64,000 nt of DNA from Arcuatula senhousia (Eukaryota > Mollusca > Bivalvia > Mytilida > Mytilidae): contig OZ020307.1 in assembly GCA_963971305.1 (NCBI GenBank), positions 49,163,702 through 49,227,701 of the forward strand. The letters run 5' to 3'. Shown in pieces: positions 35,701-44,400 of the stretch. How positions within the stretch are numbered: the stretch's first letter is position 1; each line of letters opens with the position of its first letter. The translations under genes and the position numbers were made by a program. The notes under the pieces were generated by a model. That model was not told where the DNA came from, searched no databases, and saw only the letters and a program-made list of their open reading frames with translations.

Positions 35701-38366
35701 GGGTCATCTGACAACTTTGACCCTATAAAGACTTTTGTAGAGTTAAATGAGCTGAACATTTAAGCAAGCAACAGCTAATCTCTATCTGCAATAGTTTTCA
35801 TTCTGTAGGCCAAAAACATGAAAAAATGCTATTTTCCACCTTTAAGGGGCCGTAACCCCTATAAGGTCGTCTGACAACTTTGACCAAATGGAGACTTTTG
35901 TAGAGCTTTTGATGCTGAATCAGTAGCGTGGCCTCAGATTTCCTCTATCTCTTATACTTTTTGATTTATAAGCCAAAAACAGTAGTCTGACCCCCCTGTT
36001 CTATTTTTAGCAACAGCGGCCATGTTGGTTGGTCGACGTGTATATAATTCACAAACTTGGTAGAGGACATCCTAAAGATCAAGTATACCAAGTTTCAATG
36101 CAATCCCTTCAGTGGTTTCAGAGAAGAAGATCTTTGAAGAAAAGTTAACGGACGACGGACGGACGACAGACGACGGACGACGGACGCCTAACGATGACAA
36201 TAGCTCACAGGACCCTTCGGGTCAGGTGAGCTAAAAATAAGCACTGGTCGGCAGACTTGTCTGACACGATTTACCATAAAATTTCTATTAATTTTTTTTG
36301 TCGCTGAAATTTCCGAGTTTTGAATTCAAAATTGTTAAAAACACCAGGTTTCTTTCCTTGTAATGCAGATGGTCGATATCCTCGGTGCTGGATTTGGCTT
36401 CCTTGTTCAAACGTTTTTGATGTTGAGTACTATCGTTTTCAACAGTTTTTGGACTTTGACCTTCCAATGTTTTGATTTATATGCTACTGATGAGAGGTTT
36501 CTCCTTGAAATATCGATAAATAGCATATCCAAATTAACCGTTTATACCCGCGTTTTGGTATTTGTAATTTCTAATCTTAAATACTATTTTAAGATAATGA
36601 GATCAACCTACCCTTTAAACGAAAATTTAAAACAATCTGCTATGGAAAACCTCAAGCAGTCTTCAATGTGACCGGTGTCGTTGATCGCTGTTTTTTTCAT
36701 TTGACCCTAGCAAAATGACTAACATCAAAAGATCGAGCTTTGCTGTATTGTTTAAAAGTTCAACATACAATTTTACTTAGATTTACTTGTTTTACGTATA
36801 TTAGTGGTAAGGACTGCATGTGAAACAAGGACTGACAAATCAACAGATATCCAGGACCATAAAAATGAGGCTATGATTCAAGGTGTGACAAACCATCGAA
36901 CAGGTATCACTGCGTATATAAGGGCTATTACGCAAGATATGACAAACGAACAAATGAACATAACATAAAAATGCCACTGCAGGTTGAACAGGGAATGAAA
37001 ACTCAGAATTATGAGTGGGCGCAGTATCCATCAGGATACCAACTGGAAACGGGGCTGGAACCCGCAGGGTTAATACGTATATTTTTTGGCTCTTCGGGCC
37101 GATAACGCAGGGACGGGAAAATATGAAGGGGGTAGAGACAATGTATAACTGTTTCTTGGGATCGGGGTCACAGAGGGCGTATTATATTGCATATGAAGGA
37201 CAAGGTGCAGGAATTTGAGCAAGGGGTGGGAAGGGGTAGTAGTCCTTGCTATTAGACATACATACTGTAAACATTGATAATGCATGTTATAATATCAATA
37301 CGTACAGTATTAAAAATATCAGGCATTTTTTCAATGTTTTGGAACGTTTGTTGTTATGAATTATGATTGAAAGCCAATATAATGCAACTCTCTCCTATAT
37401 ATTATAGATTCTCCACTACGTGCAAGACAATTCAAATCGACTCTCCCCTACAGAAAATTGATGAATTAAATTTTATTATGCCTTTGATAAGGGCAACGCG
37501 GAATTACATGTATCACTTCTAGATATCAATCTTGTGCAGGTGCTGAATGCCTGCTACTGTCATATAATGTTTTTATTGTGGAGAAAATCAGAGTAAAAGA
37601 TTAGATGTAACCAAATTTGCACTGACCGCCCGGAAAAGTTCGAGGTTTTTGGTATGAAATGAAAGGTTCTGAAAAGTAATTTTAGCATGTACACATTCTT
37701 AAATAATTATGCCGTGCAATATTTAATTCTAACATATGAGCAATTAAAATATATGATTTTATCGTTTCCATACCTGGTGTTCTGCATAATCTAGGTCAAA
37801 AATCAACTCTCTCCTACGTGCAAAGCGACTCTCCTGCAGTCACGCTTACATTTGGAAACATGCAAGTTTCATTAAGTGTTTTTTTGTGCTTTTTAGGCCT
37901 GATTTAACAACGATAGAAAAATCTGCCTACATTGCGTTTGCGATGCTGCTGAATAAAGGTTTAGCTAGGTTCGTTTTGTGTATTTAAGCTTGGGCATTTT
38001 GCATTTGATTTTATTGCTTTATCTATAGTTAAGAATTACACTGTCTTTAAAATAAAATAACTAATAACAGAATAAAAAGACTAAAAAAACGCTAAAAAAG
38101 GTGTTATATTTGAAAGATTAATATTTATGTTAATGTCATTCTTATCCATCGTATTTCAACACATTTATAATCACATAAATTTCACACTAACATTAACATG
38201 ATTAATACTCATAAAAAGTAAACTTACCTACAATATAATCATATCGTTTCTTAAAAGGCCTGTCAAAAATCCCGTCAATATCGTTTTCTTCCGGAAGAAT
38301 CTGAATCAAGAGTTTCAGCAACACAGCACTAGCACAGGCGGCTACAAGCGATGCCCCAAGAAACAT
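14624..38366 (-). CDS. GMC oxidoreductase gene B, paralogue of gene A, 11 exons
   Basis: Exons 38228-38366, 25841-26046, 23193-23382, 22802-22930, 21991-22112, 18839-19006, 18182-18332, 17532-17680, 16413-16587, 15786-16014 and 14624-14756 join to 1791 nt (596 aa) with no frame break. Residue positions equal those of gene A: GAGSAG 48-53, [11 protein letters not shown] 122-132, signature 2 ([12 protein letters not shown]) 298-309, HQTSSCRMG with His 531, GNTNAAT 574-580. The proteins differ by many scattered substitutions (for example HMQLFFHY against HMHLFFYY) but no indels, so B is an old, maintained duplicate. All introns are GT-AG with the same phases as A. Intron 1 is 12.2 kb and contains the 7-kb tandem-cored element. 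Enzyme class is clear; substrate is unknown. Separate regulation from A is possible, since 2.9 kb of non-coding DNA lies between them. Confidence 0.93.
15142..15640. repeat. 168-bp tandem repeat, 3 copies, intron 10 of gene B
   Basis: CGGTAAACAGGAAGTAGATA starts at 15142, 15310 and 15478. Units share ATTTCAAGTCACTGTGATAT and TTGACTAGTAATGTTGAAAA. Ends in GCGGACGGACAGACAGA, a terminus seen on other bivalve dispersed elements here. Confidence 0.85.
15786..16014 (-). CDS. GMC gene B exon 10 (active-site His)
   Basis: Acceptor TTGAAG|TT. Encodes [20 protein letters not shown] then SCRMG with the probable catalytic His. Donor AA|GTGAGT, phase 2, giving Lys 553 where A has Arg. Confidence 0.92.
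16413..16587 (-). CDS. GMC gene B exon 9
   Basis: Acceptor TTATAG|GGA. Encodes [20 protein letters not shown] and ends EGYLE. Donor A|GTGAGT, phase 1. Confidence 0.92.
17406..17470 (+). repeat. 60-bp dispersed motif, copy 1
   Basis: GCGCCTCTAATGAGTCTTGA, ATGGCCGAAACGCACGTCAG, GCGCAGCAAAATTATTGTCT. The same motif occurs at 39567, 40905 and 43604, all in the plus orientation. Confidence 0.7.
17532..17680 (-). CDS. GMC gene B exon 8
   Basis: Acceptor TTATAG|GT. 49 codons with [11 protein letters not shown]. Donor AAG|GTAAAA, phase 0. Confidence 0.9.
18182..18332 (-). CDS. GMC gene B exon 7
   Basis: Acceptor ATACAG|ATT. Encodes [20 protein letters not shown] and ends FFRR. Donor G|GTAGTT, phase 1. 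Confidence 0.91.
18530..18770 (+). repeat. mytilid-type dispersed repeat
   Basis: GAAATGTGGAACAAATGTAC, CAGCCTTCAACATTGCCAGT, GACAGGCACATATAAAATGT, GACGGGGTTAAACTAG and GCCCAACCTTCCCCC. Matches the minus-strand copy at 50340-50690 over its whole length. Confidence 0.7.
18839..19006 (-). CDS. GMC gene B exon 6 (GMC signature 2)
   Basis: Acceptor TTTTAG|ATA. 56 codons with [19 protein letters not shown]. Donor GGG|GTAAGT, phase 0. Confidence 0.93.
19190..19470 (+). repeat. retroelement-associated repeat fragment, intron 5 of gene B
   Basis: TGAGTTCACTCTTGTTACGA, CTTGAGTTCGCGTTGTTGG, TTTACCGGTTTTGTCG and GCCCCATTGGTGCCTCT. It corresponds to 48478-48640, where the same stretch follows a polymerase-like relic. 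Confidence 0.6.
19861..20823. repeat. 482-bp tandem duplication
   Basis: CGCAACTTCCATTATAAAGG begins both copies (19861 and 20343). They differ by only a handful of substitutions and small indels, so the event is recent. Each unit contains flanking DNA plus the terminus of the dispersed element that continues at 20768-21918. Confidence 0.93.
20768..21918 (-). mobile_element. 158-bp-core element, copy in intron 5 of gene B
   Basis: Same family as 29191-36236, opposite orientation. The left end TTAGCTCACCTAGCCGAAGA is followed by a CCGTCCGTC tract and ATGGCCGCCGTTGC. Then come five core units of about 150 bp starting near 21111, 21258, 21408, 21563 and 21730. The right end is GACCAGGTGAGCGATTCAGG and CTCCTGGCAGCCTCTTGT. 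No protein coding. Confidence 0.85.
21991..22112 (-). CDS. GMC gene B exon 5
   Basis: Acceptor TTAAAG|GA. Encodes [20 protein letters not shown] and continues to SHVTK. Donor AAG|GTAAGT, phase 0. Confidence 0.9.
22802..22930 (-). CDS. GMC gene B exon 4
   Basis: Acceptor TTCTAG|CT gives Thr 179. Runs from FYGKEGPIV to VDVNGESPI. Donor G|GTTTGT, the same unusual site as in A. Confidence 0.88.
23193..23382 (-). CDS. GMC gene B exon 3 (GMC signature 1)
   Basis: Acceptor TTGTAG|ACT, phase 0. Encodes [20 protein letters not shown]. The donor A|GTATAT is weaker than that of A but keeps the length at 190 nt. Confidence 0.9.
23607..24556. repeat. 648-bp-period direct repeat, intron 2 of gene B
   Basis: GTAAAACCGGCTATAAGTAG at 23611 recurs at 24259. 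The matching stretch of about 265-300 bp includes GTGATGTGCTTAACACTATA and GGGCAATAACTCCTACATGG. Confidence 0.85.
25132..25600 (+). mobile_element. SINE-like dispersed repeat, copy 1
   Basis: AACGCCCGGATGCTAATAGG, GCAGAGCCTAGCTTGTCGTA, GACGTCGGGTCAGTGCTCAG, CTTCATGCACTTAAAAGACC, ending TAAGGGCGTAAAACACTAAC. Related copies at 49385-49640 and 60878-61340. No clear tRNA-type head; it could instead be the 3' end of a LINE. Confidence 0.6.
25841..26046 (-). CDS. GMC gene B exon 2 (FAD Rossmann motif)
   Basis: Acceptor TTTCAG|TT completes Val 47, followed by GAGSAG and LLLEAGG. Ends SLADK at donor AAG|GTAAAA, phase 0. Confidence 0.93.
26318..26380 (+). mobile_element. terminus fragment of the 158-bp-core element
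   Basis: CAAACAAGAGGCTCCAAGAA and GAATCGCTCACCTGGTTCTT match the left end at 29191. No core repeats follow. Confidence 0.65.
26405..27000. repeat. inverted-repeat arm 1, intron 1 of gene B
   Basis: Matches 37030-37460 in reverse complement: GAGAGTCGATTTGAATTG against CAATTCAAATCGACTCTC, and CATTATCAATGTTAACAGCA against a counterpart at about 37270. Imperfect, with indels. Confidence 0.6.
27268..27367 (+). repeat. 50-bp tandem duplication
   Basis: AATAGATTTGCAGAGAAACG and on to GCACTGGCAAACTAAGGAC occurs twice with one difference in the repeated part. Confidence 0.9.
27370..27815. repeat. 168-bp dimeric dispersed repeat
   Basis: CAGCAACGAAAATTC at about 27480 and CAGCGACGAAAATTC at about 27648 mark two diverged units. 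Ends in GGACAGACGAACAGACAGAA, a terminus like that of the 15142-15640 array. Confidence 0.6.
28500..28870. repeat. repeat-derived sequence with GACGGACGGACAAACAG end
   Basis: Contains GAGATGTGGAATAAGTGCAC (mytilid-type repeat start), then two weakly similar segments ending AAGGACAGACAGACAT and GACGGACGGACAAACAGACT. No gene. Confidence 0.4.
29191..36236 (+). mobile_element. 7-kb tandem-cored dispersed element (about 42 x 158 bp), intron 1 of gene B
   Basis: The left end ACAAGAGGCTCCCAGGAGCC (a GGCTCC/GGAGCC foldback) is followed by TGAATCGCTCACCTGGTC. The core from 29251 to about 35905 is a tandem array of a unit of about 158 bp with GTAGAGCTAAATGAGCTGAA, CATTTAAGCAAGCAACAGCT, TCTGCAATAGTTTTCATTCT and CCCCTATAAGGGGTCATCTG. 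The right end has ATGGCCGCTG-like sequence in reverse (GCAACAGCGGCCATGTTGG), a GACGGACG tract, foldback GACCCTTCGGGTC and CAGGTGAGCTAAAAAT. The ends carry inverted GCTCACCTG/CAGGTGAGC. No reading frame of note. The architecture (unique ends, tandem core, subterminal hairpins, no transposase) resembles non-autonomous Helentron-type (HINE) or oyster 'pearl' elements; this comparison is from memory. Confidence 0.85.
32711..34943 (+). repeat. higher-order repeat: two 1.115-kb heptamers
   Basis: Blocks 32711-33825 and 33826-34943 are near-identical and each made of seven units. Both carry a private insertion (CTGTAACCACCTGTAACCAC at about 32971 and 34086) that is absent from earlier units. Confidence 0.85.
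36237..37029. other. intron 1 of gene B, nothing coding recognised
   Basis: An open frame at 36363-36671 lacks any recognisable motif or splice context. Its end overlaps CAGTCTTCAATGTGACC, part of a mytilid-type repeat. Confidence 0.45.
37030..37460. repeat. inverted-repeat arm 2, intron 1 of gene B
   Basis: Reverse-complement counterpart of 26405-27000 (see there). The two arms flank the 7-kb element but may simply be two dispersed copies. Confidence 0.6.
38228..38366 (-). CDS. GMC gene B exon 1 (start, anchor)
   Basis: ATG at 38366. Encodes [20 protein letters not shown] and continues to RYDYIV. Same 139 nt as exon 1 of A, donor G|GTAAGT, phase 1. It lies 12 kb from exon 2 and is recognised by its match to exon 1 of A. 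Confidence 0.9.
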
Positions 38367-38817
38367 TCTTTTATCAGGTGCTTTATAGTGTTATATAACG
38401 TTTCACATATTACATGAATGCAGTCAATGTTAAGCGTGTGGAAAGTTATATTTAATATGAATGTTGATGTGTAATAGGATTAATCAATATAGACACAGAC
38501 TTCGTACCTGTTGTGATACTTTATAGGCAAATAACAATAATAGACTTTATTATATCCCTGCTCACACCGCTCAAGTTTGGTTACTTGGCTACCCCCTCCA
38601 CCGTGACCCCCTCCCATCTTCTATAAAATCAAATTTGTCAAGTGCGAGTGATTTCATTCTTTTATTCTTAAATTTAACCACCAATAAGTATCAACTACTA
38701 ATAAATAGATTATAATTTAATACATGATATACTTATAATAAATATATCTTTATTCTCACAAAACCAAATACATGTGGTACAGAGAAATAACAATAAATAC
38801 TGAGAGGTATACAAATA

Positions 38818-39112
38818 GTGGTTAACGCGTCGTGCTTCTTACACCAAGGTTCGTCGTTCGATCCTAATTTCATGAACCAATTTTCCGACTCTCTCTTGAC
38901 ACCATTTGCAAGGATGGTCCAAATGACCGATGCTAGTCCGTGTATGTAGATAGCAATATCCCATGCATCGTTTAAGACCCCTTTGTAGAGTTCGATAAGC
39001 GTTTAGGCTCAATAGGGGCTGCTAGAAATTAAGGCCACACTCACAAACTGCTAGCTGGAAAGGAATGCGCACAAGCCTAAAGCTTGTTTCCAAATAAGGA
39101 ATAAATAAATAT
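38818..39112 (+). mobile_element. tRNA-derived SINE
   Basis: GTGGTTAACGCG (A-box-like) and GTTCGATCC at 38856-38864 (B-box) at tRNA-like spacing, a unique body, and an AT-rich tail AAGGAATAAATAAATA. Not a functional tRNA: no acceptor stem closes. Confidence 0.65.
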
Positions 39113-39566
39113 GACTGTTTAAACTAAATATCAAATACCATCGGTGCACTACTGTAACACATTGATTCTGTTTACATGTAAATGCTGAAAAACCTCTGAG
39201 TTTTTTTCTATATTTGCATGAATTTCTGAGTTATGTTTACCCTGGACGTGACTTCCGTCATTCCTATCAGTCTGTTTAAGGGTCTGAATAATTTGATCAC
39301 AAAAATTGTAGTAGTATTTTGATAAAGGCTAGGCCGGGAATGAAAACAAAACGAGAAGTGCATGCTTAGCAATAGTTACAATGTATGTTTGAAAAGATGA
39401 GGTATGTGCATCTCACTATAGAAATGACAAAACCAGTTAGAAGATGTAGTTTTAAAATAGCTTCTGTAGTATAGTGACAGTAATATAATACTAGCAAGTC
39501 GCGTGAAGAAGAATTTACCATGCAGCTTCGCATTCTTTGCTTTTCATATGGCAATTTACATCTTTA

Positions 39567-39632
39567 GAGTATAGAACGCCTCTGGTGAGTCTTGAATAGC
39601 CAAAAAAATGCGTCAGGTGTAGCAAAATGTAT
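39567..39632 (+). repeat. 60-bp dispersed motif, copy 2
   Basis: GAACGCCTCTGGTGAGTCTT, GAATAGCCAAA, TGCGTCAGGTGTAGCAAAAT. Confidence 0.65.
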
Positions 39633-40904
39633 TGTTTAGAACTGTTGTAACCAAAGAAAGGTTAAGGATATTTACAGATGTATAGCCTATATTTTTTTTT
39701 TGCACATGATATGTTGCCAGACAGTCTTCACTTGTTCTGCTTCCTCTAAAAATGAGTTCCACTACAATAGGTGGGATCATTAAGAAGAAAGAAAATTATT
39801 TCTTACACAAATTAAATGTTTGCAAAGAACAGTTGACCTTTTCTTCTGTGGGTTATTTATTAATTTACTAATGTTACTGTTGTTCTGTTTTTGTTCGTTG
39901 TACATGTATTTATTTATTTGTGCAGTTACCTACTGTAATTACGTGAATAGTTCAATTGAGAATATAAAATTGATTACATTGATAATTTTGTATGAAAACC
40001 ATGACATGTCACTACCAAGATAAAACTGTCAGAATGTAATTATAGCTGTCAGGAGCCAGGGTAAGCGACCTCACCTCGTAGTACATGTATTAAAACTCAA
40101 CCAGCAGCGCTAATCATCAACGATATTTGAAACTTTTTTTGTAAATGTTTGATTCAATTCTTGGCACAATGCACTAGAACATATATGTGACAAAAATGTG
40201 ATACAAAACTTCTGATTAAAGATTTGAATCCTTTACTGCAGCTATTCTATTACATGTTTATGTATTTGTCAATTCTTTTAAGAACTTTGATCAGATTTTT
40301 ATGATCATAATTATCAAAACCATTGGGCTTAAAGGTGATTTTTGAACTTCAATATCCCGTCCGCTCATTTTTGTCATTTCTTGATACATGTCTACACGAC
40401 GCGTGTATCTTTGATAAACCTGGTGATTTTTTGGAACTTCTCATTTGTTTTCTTTCATGCATGAGTACCACATGCTCTTTATTCGTAGGGTGGTAATAAT
40501 AAAGTGTGATTGTATAGAAACAATTGCCGAATAAATTGGTTTTTTTCGCGGGTATCTAATTTTCACCTTTTTAGCGATAGTTTGCAACAGGCGAAAATAA
40601 AATTTCGTAAATAGTATATGTACTTTATATACCATTATATTGGAAATAACTAAAATTGAATTCCGCTAAAAAACAAAATCTAGATCTTCCATTGTTTTAG
40701 AAATCAGCGAAATTTAGCTCCCGCGAAAACAAACACTTTTATTACGATATTATAGTCAAAATGATTAGTATACACGTTTACCTAAGATACACGCCAGTAT
40801 GACATGCATGGAATTATATTTTAGTTATATTGTTCAATTTGTATATTGTACATGTACGCGTCATATTCATATACATGTATTGTGCTTGGAATTTTCACTT
40901 CTAA

Positions 40905-40960
40905 TGTAGAGCCTTTCTGTAGAGTCTCGAATAGACGAAATGTACATGTCTATCTTCTAT
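40905..40960 (+). repeat. 60-bp dispersed motif, copy 3
   Basis: GAGCCTTTCTGTAGAGTCTC, GAATAGACGAAATGTACATG; more diverged. Confidence 0.5.
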
Positions 40961-41221
40961 AATTGTTACATGTAGCATAGCTGATGATGGTTTACGGTAT
41001 TTTCCCCGAGAATAACCCCCAAATTTAGGCACAAAAACATTTCATATTTCTTTGGCCATGAATGTTAAACTTATACTTTGCTAGAATTTATTTATTATCA
41101 AAATGCAACCTCAAGATGTCAAAGCAATAAATTGAAAAGTACTCTTATGATGTTTTGTTCTGGTTATTTTATGACGGACGAGGACAAGTGTATACATACA
41201 TTATGAGTTGCCCATTTTTTT

Positions 41222-41227
41222 TTTATT
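41222..41227 (-). terminator. candidate poly(A) signal of GMC gene A
   Basis: AATAAA on the minus strand, 67 nt past the TAA of gene A. It is the first such hexamer after the stop. Confidence 0.4.
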
Positions 41228-41293
41228 TGGCATAAACCATGGACAAAATATACAAAATGAATATGGAAAAAAGAATTATGTTCTTAAAACATG

Positions 41294-41426
41294 TTATCCC
41301 CTGGCCAATTTGATCATATCTGAAGCCTTTTCTGCTATCATCATCGTCGCAGCATTGGTATTTCCAGACACATCATTTCTCATTACAGAGGCATCAACAA
41401 CTCGTAGATTATCAATACCATGAACC
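41294..41426 (-). CDS. GMC gene A exon 11 (C-terminus)
   Basis: Acceptor TTTTAG|GGTT follows a long run of T on the minus strand. Encodes [15 protein letters not shown], then [18 protein letters not shown], ending ARG and TAA (41294-41296). The Asn of GNTN is the family's second active-site residue. Confidence 0.94.
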
Positions 41427-44400
41427 CTAAAAAAAAAAAAATAATCAAAGTTTAAAATAGCATATAAGTAAGGATTTTAATACATGTATGAAAGATACCA
41501 ATTTATATATTTCAGTAAGAGTTATAACAGTTTACGTGTAAAAATCCGGGATTTCATGTAACTTGGGATTACATATCTTCTTTTCCCCAAAAGTTCAGTG
41601 TTGTGTTATCAGACTTTTTTGTACATGTTTTTTTTTTATTTTACAAAAGGACTTTTAAATCCTCTATTGTCACCATCAACCTACTTTGACCTATGTTTAT
41701 ATATACCTTAATGAAGAATCCACAACTGCTGTCGAGTCATTGTGGGCTCCCATTCTACACGTGCTGGTTTGGTGATTTGCCCCTCTGGTATAATGGCGGA
41801 TAATGCATCGCCAATAGTCGTCAGAGTCGTATACTTTATCCATACAAAATCCCTCACATTCTTCCTGTCTTATGAATGTGGCCCCAATACTGTCCCAAGC
41901 TGAGTTGTTGGCGAAGTTCTGTACGTAACGTATAACTAAAATGAAACAAGGAGATAAAACACACAGTAAACGTATATACTAATACTGTGGATTGATTTAT
42001 TTTCTAGGGTTCCAATTTTCGTGGTTTTATGAAAGAAGATCTTAACAGTTCTTAAATTCATGGTTCTTAAGTTTTCAATATAGAGATTAATGTTAAATGC
42101 TCTTTTCGTGAGGTATCTTTTTTTGGGTCAAGGTTACCCAGTGCGAAACCACGAAAATTGATATTCTACAAATAATTATAAAAACACAGTACGAAAGTAT
42201 GTCTTCTTGTACATGTTTTTGTACTTGTATGATCGATTTTTTCTTGGATGTGTGAATGATTGCTTATTTCATTTCCAACCAGAGACACGCACTATAACAT
42301 GCATCACATTTAATTAGGTCGTTTGGTTTCTTATAATACAATTTTAATAAAGAGACAATACATGTATAAGCATGATAAGCAAAAACTCATTCTTATGGAG
42401 AAATGCGTGTACTACACATACAAGTAAAAATCAACCGATGGTTACTCAGAAATGTAAATCTATAGATATGAGAATTCTTCATTTTCAATAACTTTAAAAA
42501 ATATTTTTTTTTACATTTTCTGCAACACCAAATTTATTAATGATATATACTCTCATGTCATTTGGTAAAAATGCATTTTCAATAAAATAAACCACAAGCA
42601 TGATTTTACAAAAGTTGTTCAAATGTATACAAAAACGTACTTTCATGACTTTTCTAGCAAATAAAGCAAGACTTAGTATGGAGACAAATAAGATTTGAAA
42701 TGAATTGTATTGAACTCTTGTTCATCATCTTATCAAATATTTCCGGCGGCCTCGGGGTTAGAGGTCAAATAACAGAAAATTAGATAATACAATGCAGGTG
42801 GGACAGCCAGAGAGTCAAATTAGACTCCTAGGCAGATTGCACTCTGATGCATTTTAAAATACATCCGCGCTAAAGGGTCCTTATAGTTAATGCTTTTTAT
42901 GTTAGAACAGTTTTAAGAACACGAAGCGTACACAATTAATACCCTGCTGACAATACAACACATACAAATTAGAAAAGGAGCAGCAATTTGATAGATTGTG
43001 TGTTTACATTTACTGTATGTTGTAGTAATAAGAATGGTCAAAGAAGGAAAAGTAATGTTATGTGTTCATTTTATTTCTAACATAACGATGTACCAATTAA
43101 ATAAAATATGCATTGCTATTTACCAAATACATTAAGACGAGCAGGAGCAGTCTTATACAATAAAATGTACAATATATCTGTGTTTAATTTTAAGATTTTA
43201 TACATGAACATTATACTTGTATACATGTATGTAATGTAACTTCAGATTGGCGAGAATCATAAATATCCAATGGCCATTTTTCGTCACCCACCTTTGCCTT
43301 GTTATGACGGCAAAATTGTACAAAAATTAGAATAGATAAGAGTAAATGCCCACTATGGGTGGCCCATAAACTTTCAATAAGTGTTTATTGTTTATTGGCC
43401 TACACGGCAAACTGAGCAAGCTGCAGAATGGGTTGTATTGCATCATTAAGAATTTGTGGTTAATATGGTTGTTTGGTCATGCTGCTAGTTTACACGTTTG
43501 TTTAAGAGCGAGGGACCATAAAATCATTTTCAAAATTCTTCTTTTGGTCATGTGAGCTAATTATATATTGTTTTTGCATAATGCTTGTTTTGTATTTTTA
43601 CTTTTTGTAAAGTGTCTCTGATGAATCCTGGATAGACGAACGCGGGTTAGGCGTACCAACATTTATTGTCTGACGCTTTGTTGTAATAGTCAGTTATTAC
43701 AAGCTAAATTACATTCACAGTGTCATCCATAAGGGTGTTCTAGTGGTTGAAGCTCCCTTTTGTTATTTTCTTTCAGATTTCGAAAATGTCCATGATAATG
43801 TACTTACTTTGCAGATAAGACTCGATGTCATCTGAATTCGAGAAATAATTTGGATCAATTAATGGCTCATCATGAGGGTTTTTACTTTTGAGTCGGATGG
43901 TTCCTGTACTTTTAAAATGTAGCTTCCTTAATGAGACTACAAAACCGTTGGAATACTGTTGCACTGCTGTTCCAAACTCCCCCTAGTTATGATTTTATAA
44001 ATAAAAATAGAAAGAACAAAAGTCGATAACAGAGAAAAGAAAAAAGAAAAAAAACCACTTTACTAGTCGAATATCATGATACTTTAAGGATGATTGCTGG
44101 TCAGCATTTGAGATTTCTGTCAGATTTTCGGAATCCTCTGGATTTTACCATTAAAATGGTGATAATTTTTTTGCCCATTAACCCCCTATTTTCTTTTTAA
44201 AATATTATTTATTAGAGCATAAAGGGCCAACTAACAAAGTTTTATAAATTTCTTGTTATTTTTTCATAGGTTTTTACACTTAAACAAGTCTAATGTTAAA
44301 CCTATGAATAAGTCATAGAAATCCCTTTCCCGCCAAATTTTGAACACTTAATATCTCAAAAACGAGTTCGGTAACCCAATGAATTTTTAAGCTGATTTTG

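Larger units (their letters stand above)
38367..41293. other. intergenic spacer between gene A (3') and gene B (5')
   Basis: 2.9 kb. It must hold the promoter of gene B on the minus strand. Apart from a SINE and two dispersed-motif copies I see no conserved structure or exon. Confidence 0.6.

Noticed and set aside
29251..35905. CRISPR-like regular repeats
   Set aside because: The whole 158-bp unit repeats with no unique spacers, the DNA is eukaryotic, and element ends frame the array.
36363..36671. 102-codon plus-strand frame
   Set aside because: No motif, no splice context, lies in intron 1 of gene B and overlaps a repeat fragment at its end.
38818..38866. Functional tRNA gene
   Set aside because: Only A/B-box-like parts; continues into a SINE body.
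41707..41935. Frameshift in exon 10 of gene A losing the active-site His
   Set aside because: Appears only if the wrong entry phase is used. With the phase set by exon 9, HQTSTCRMG reads through intact.
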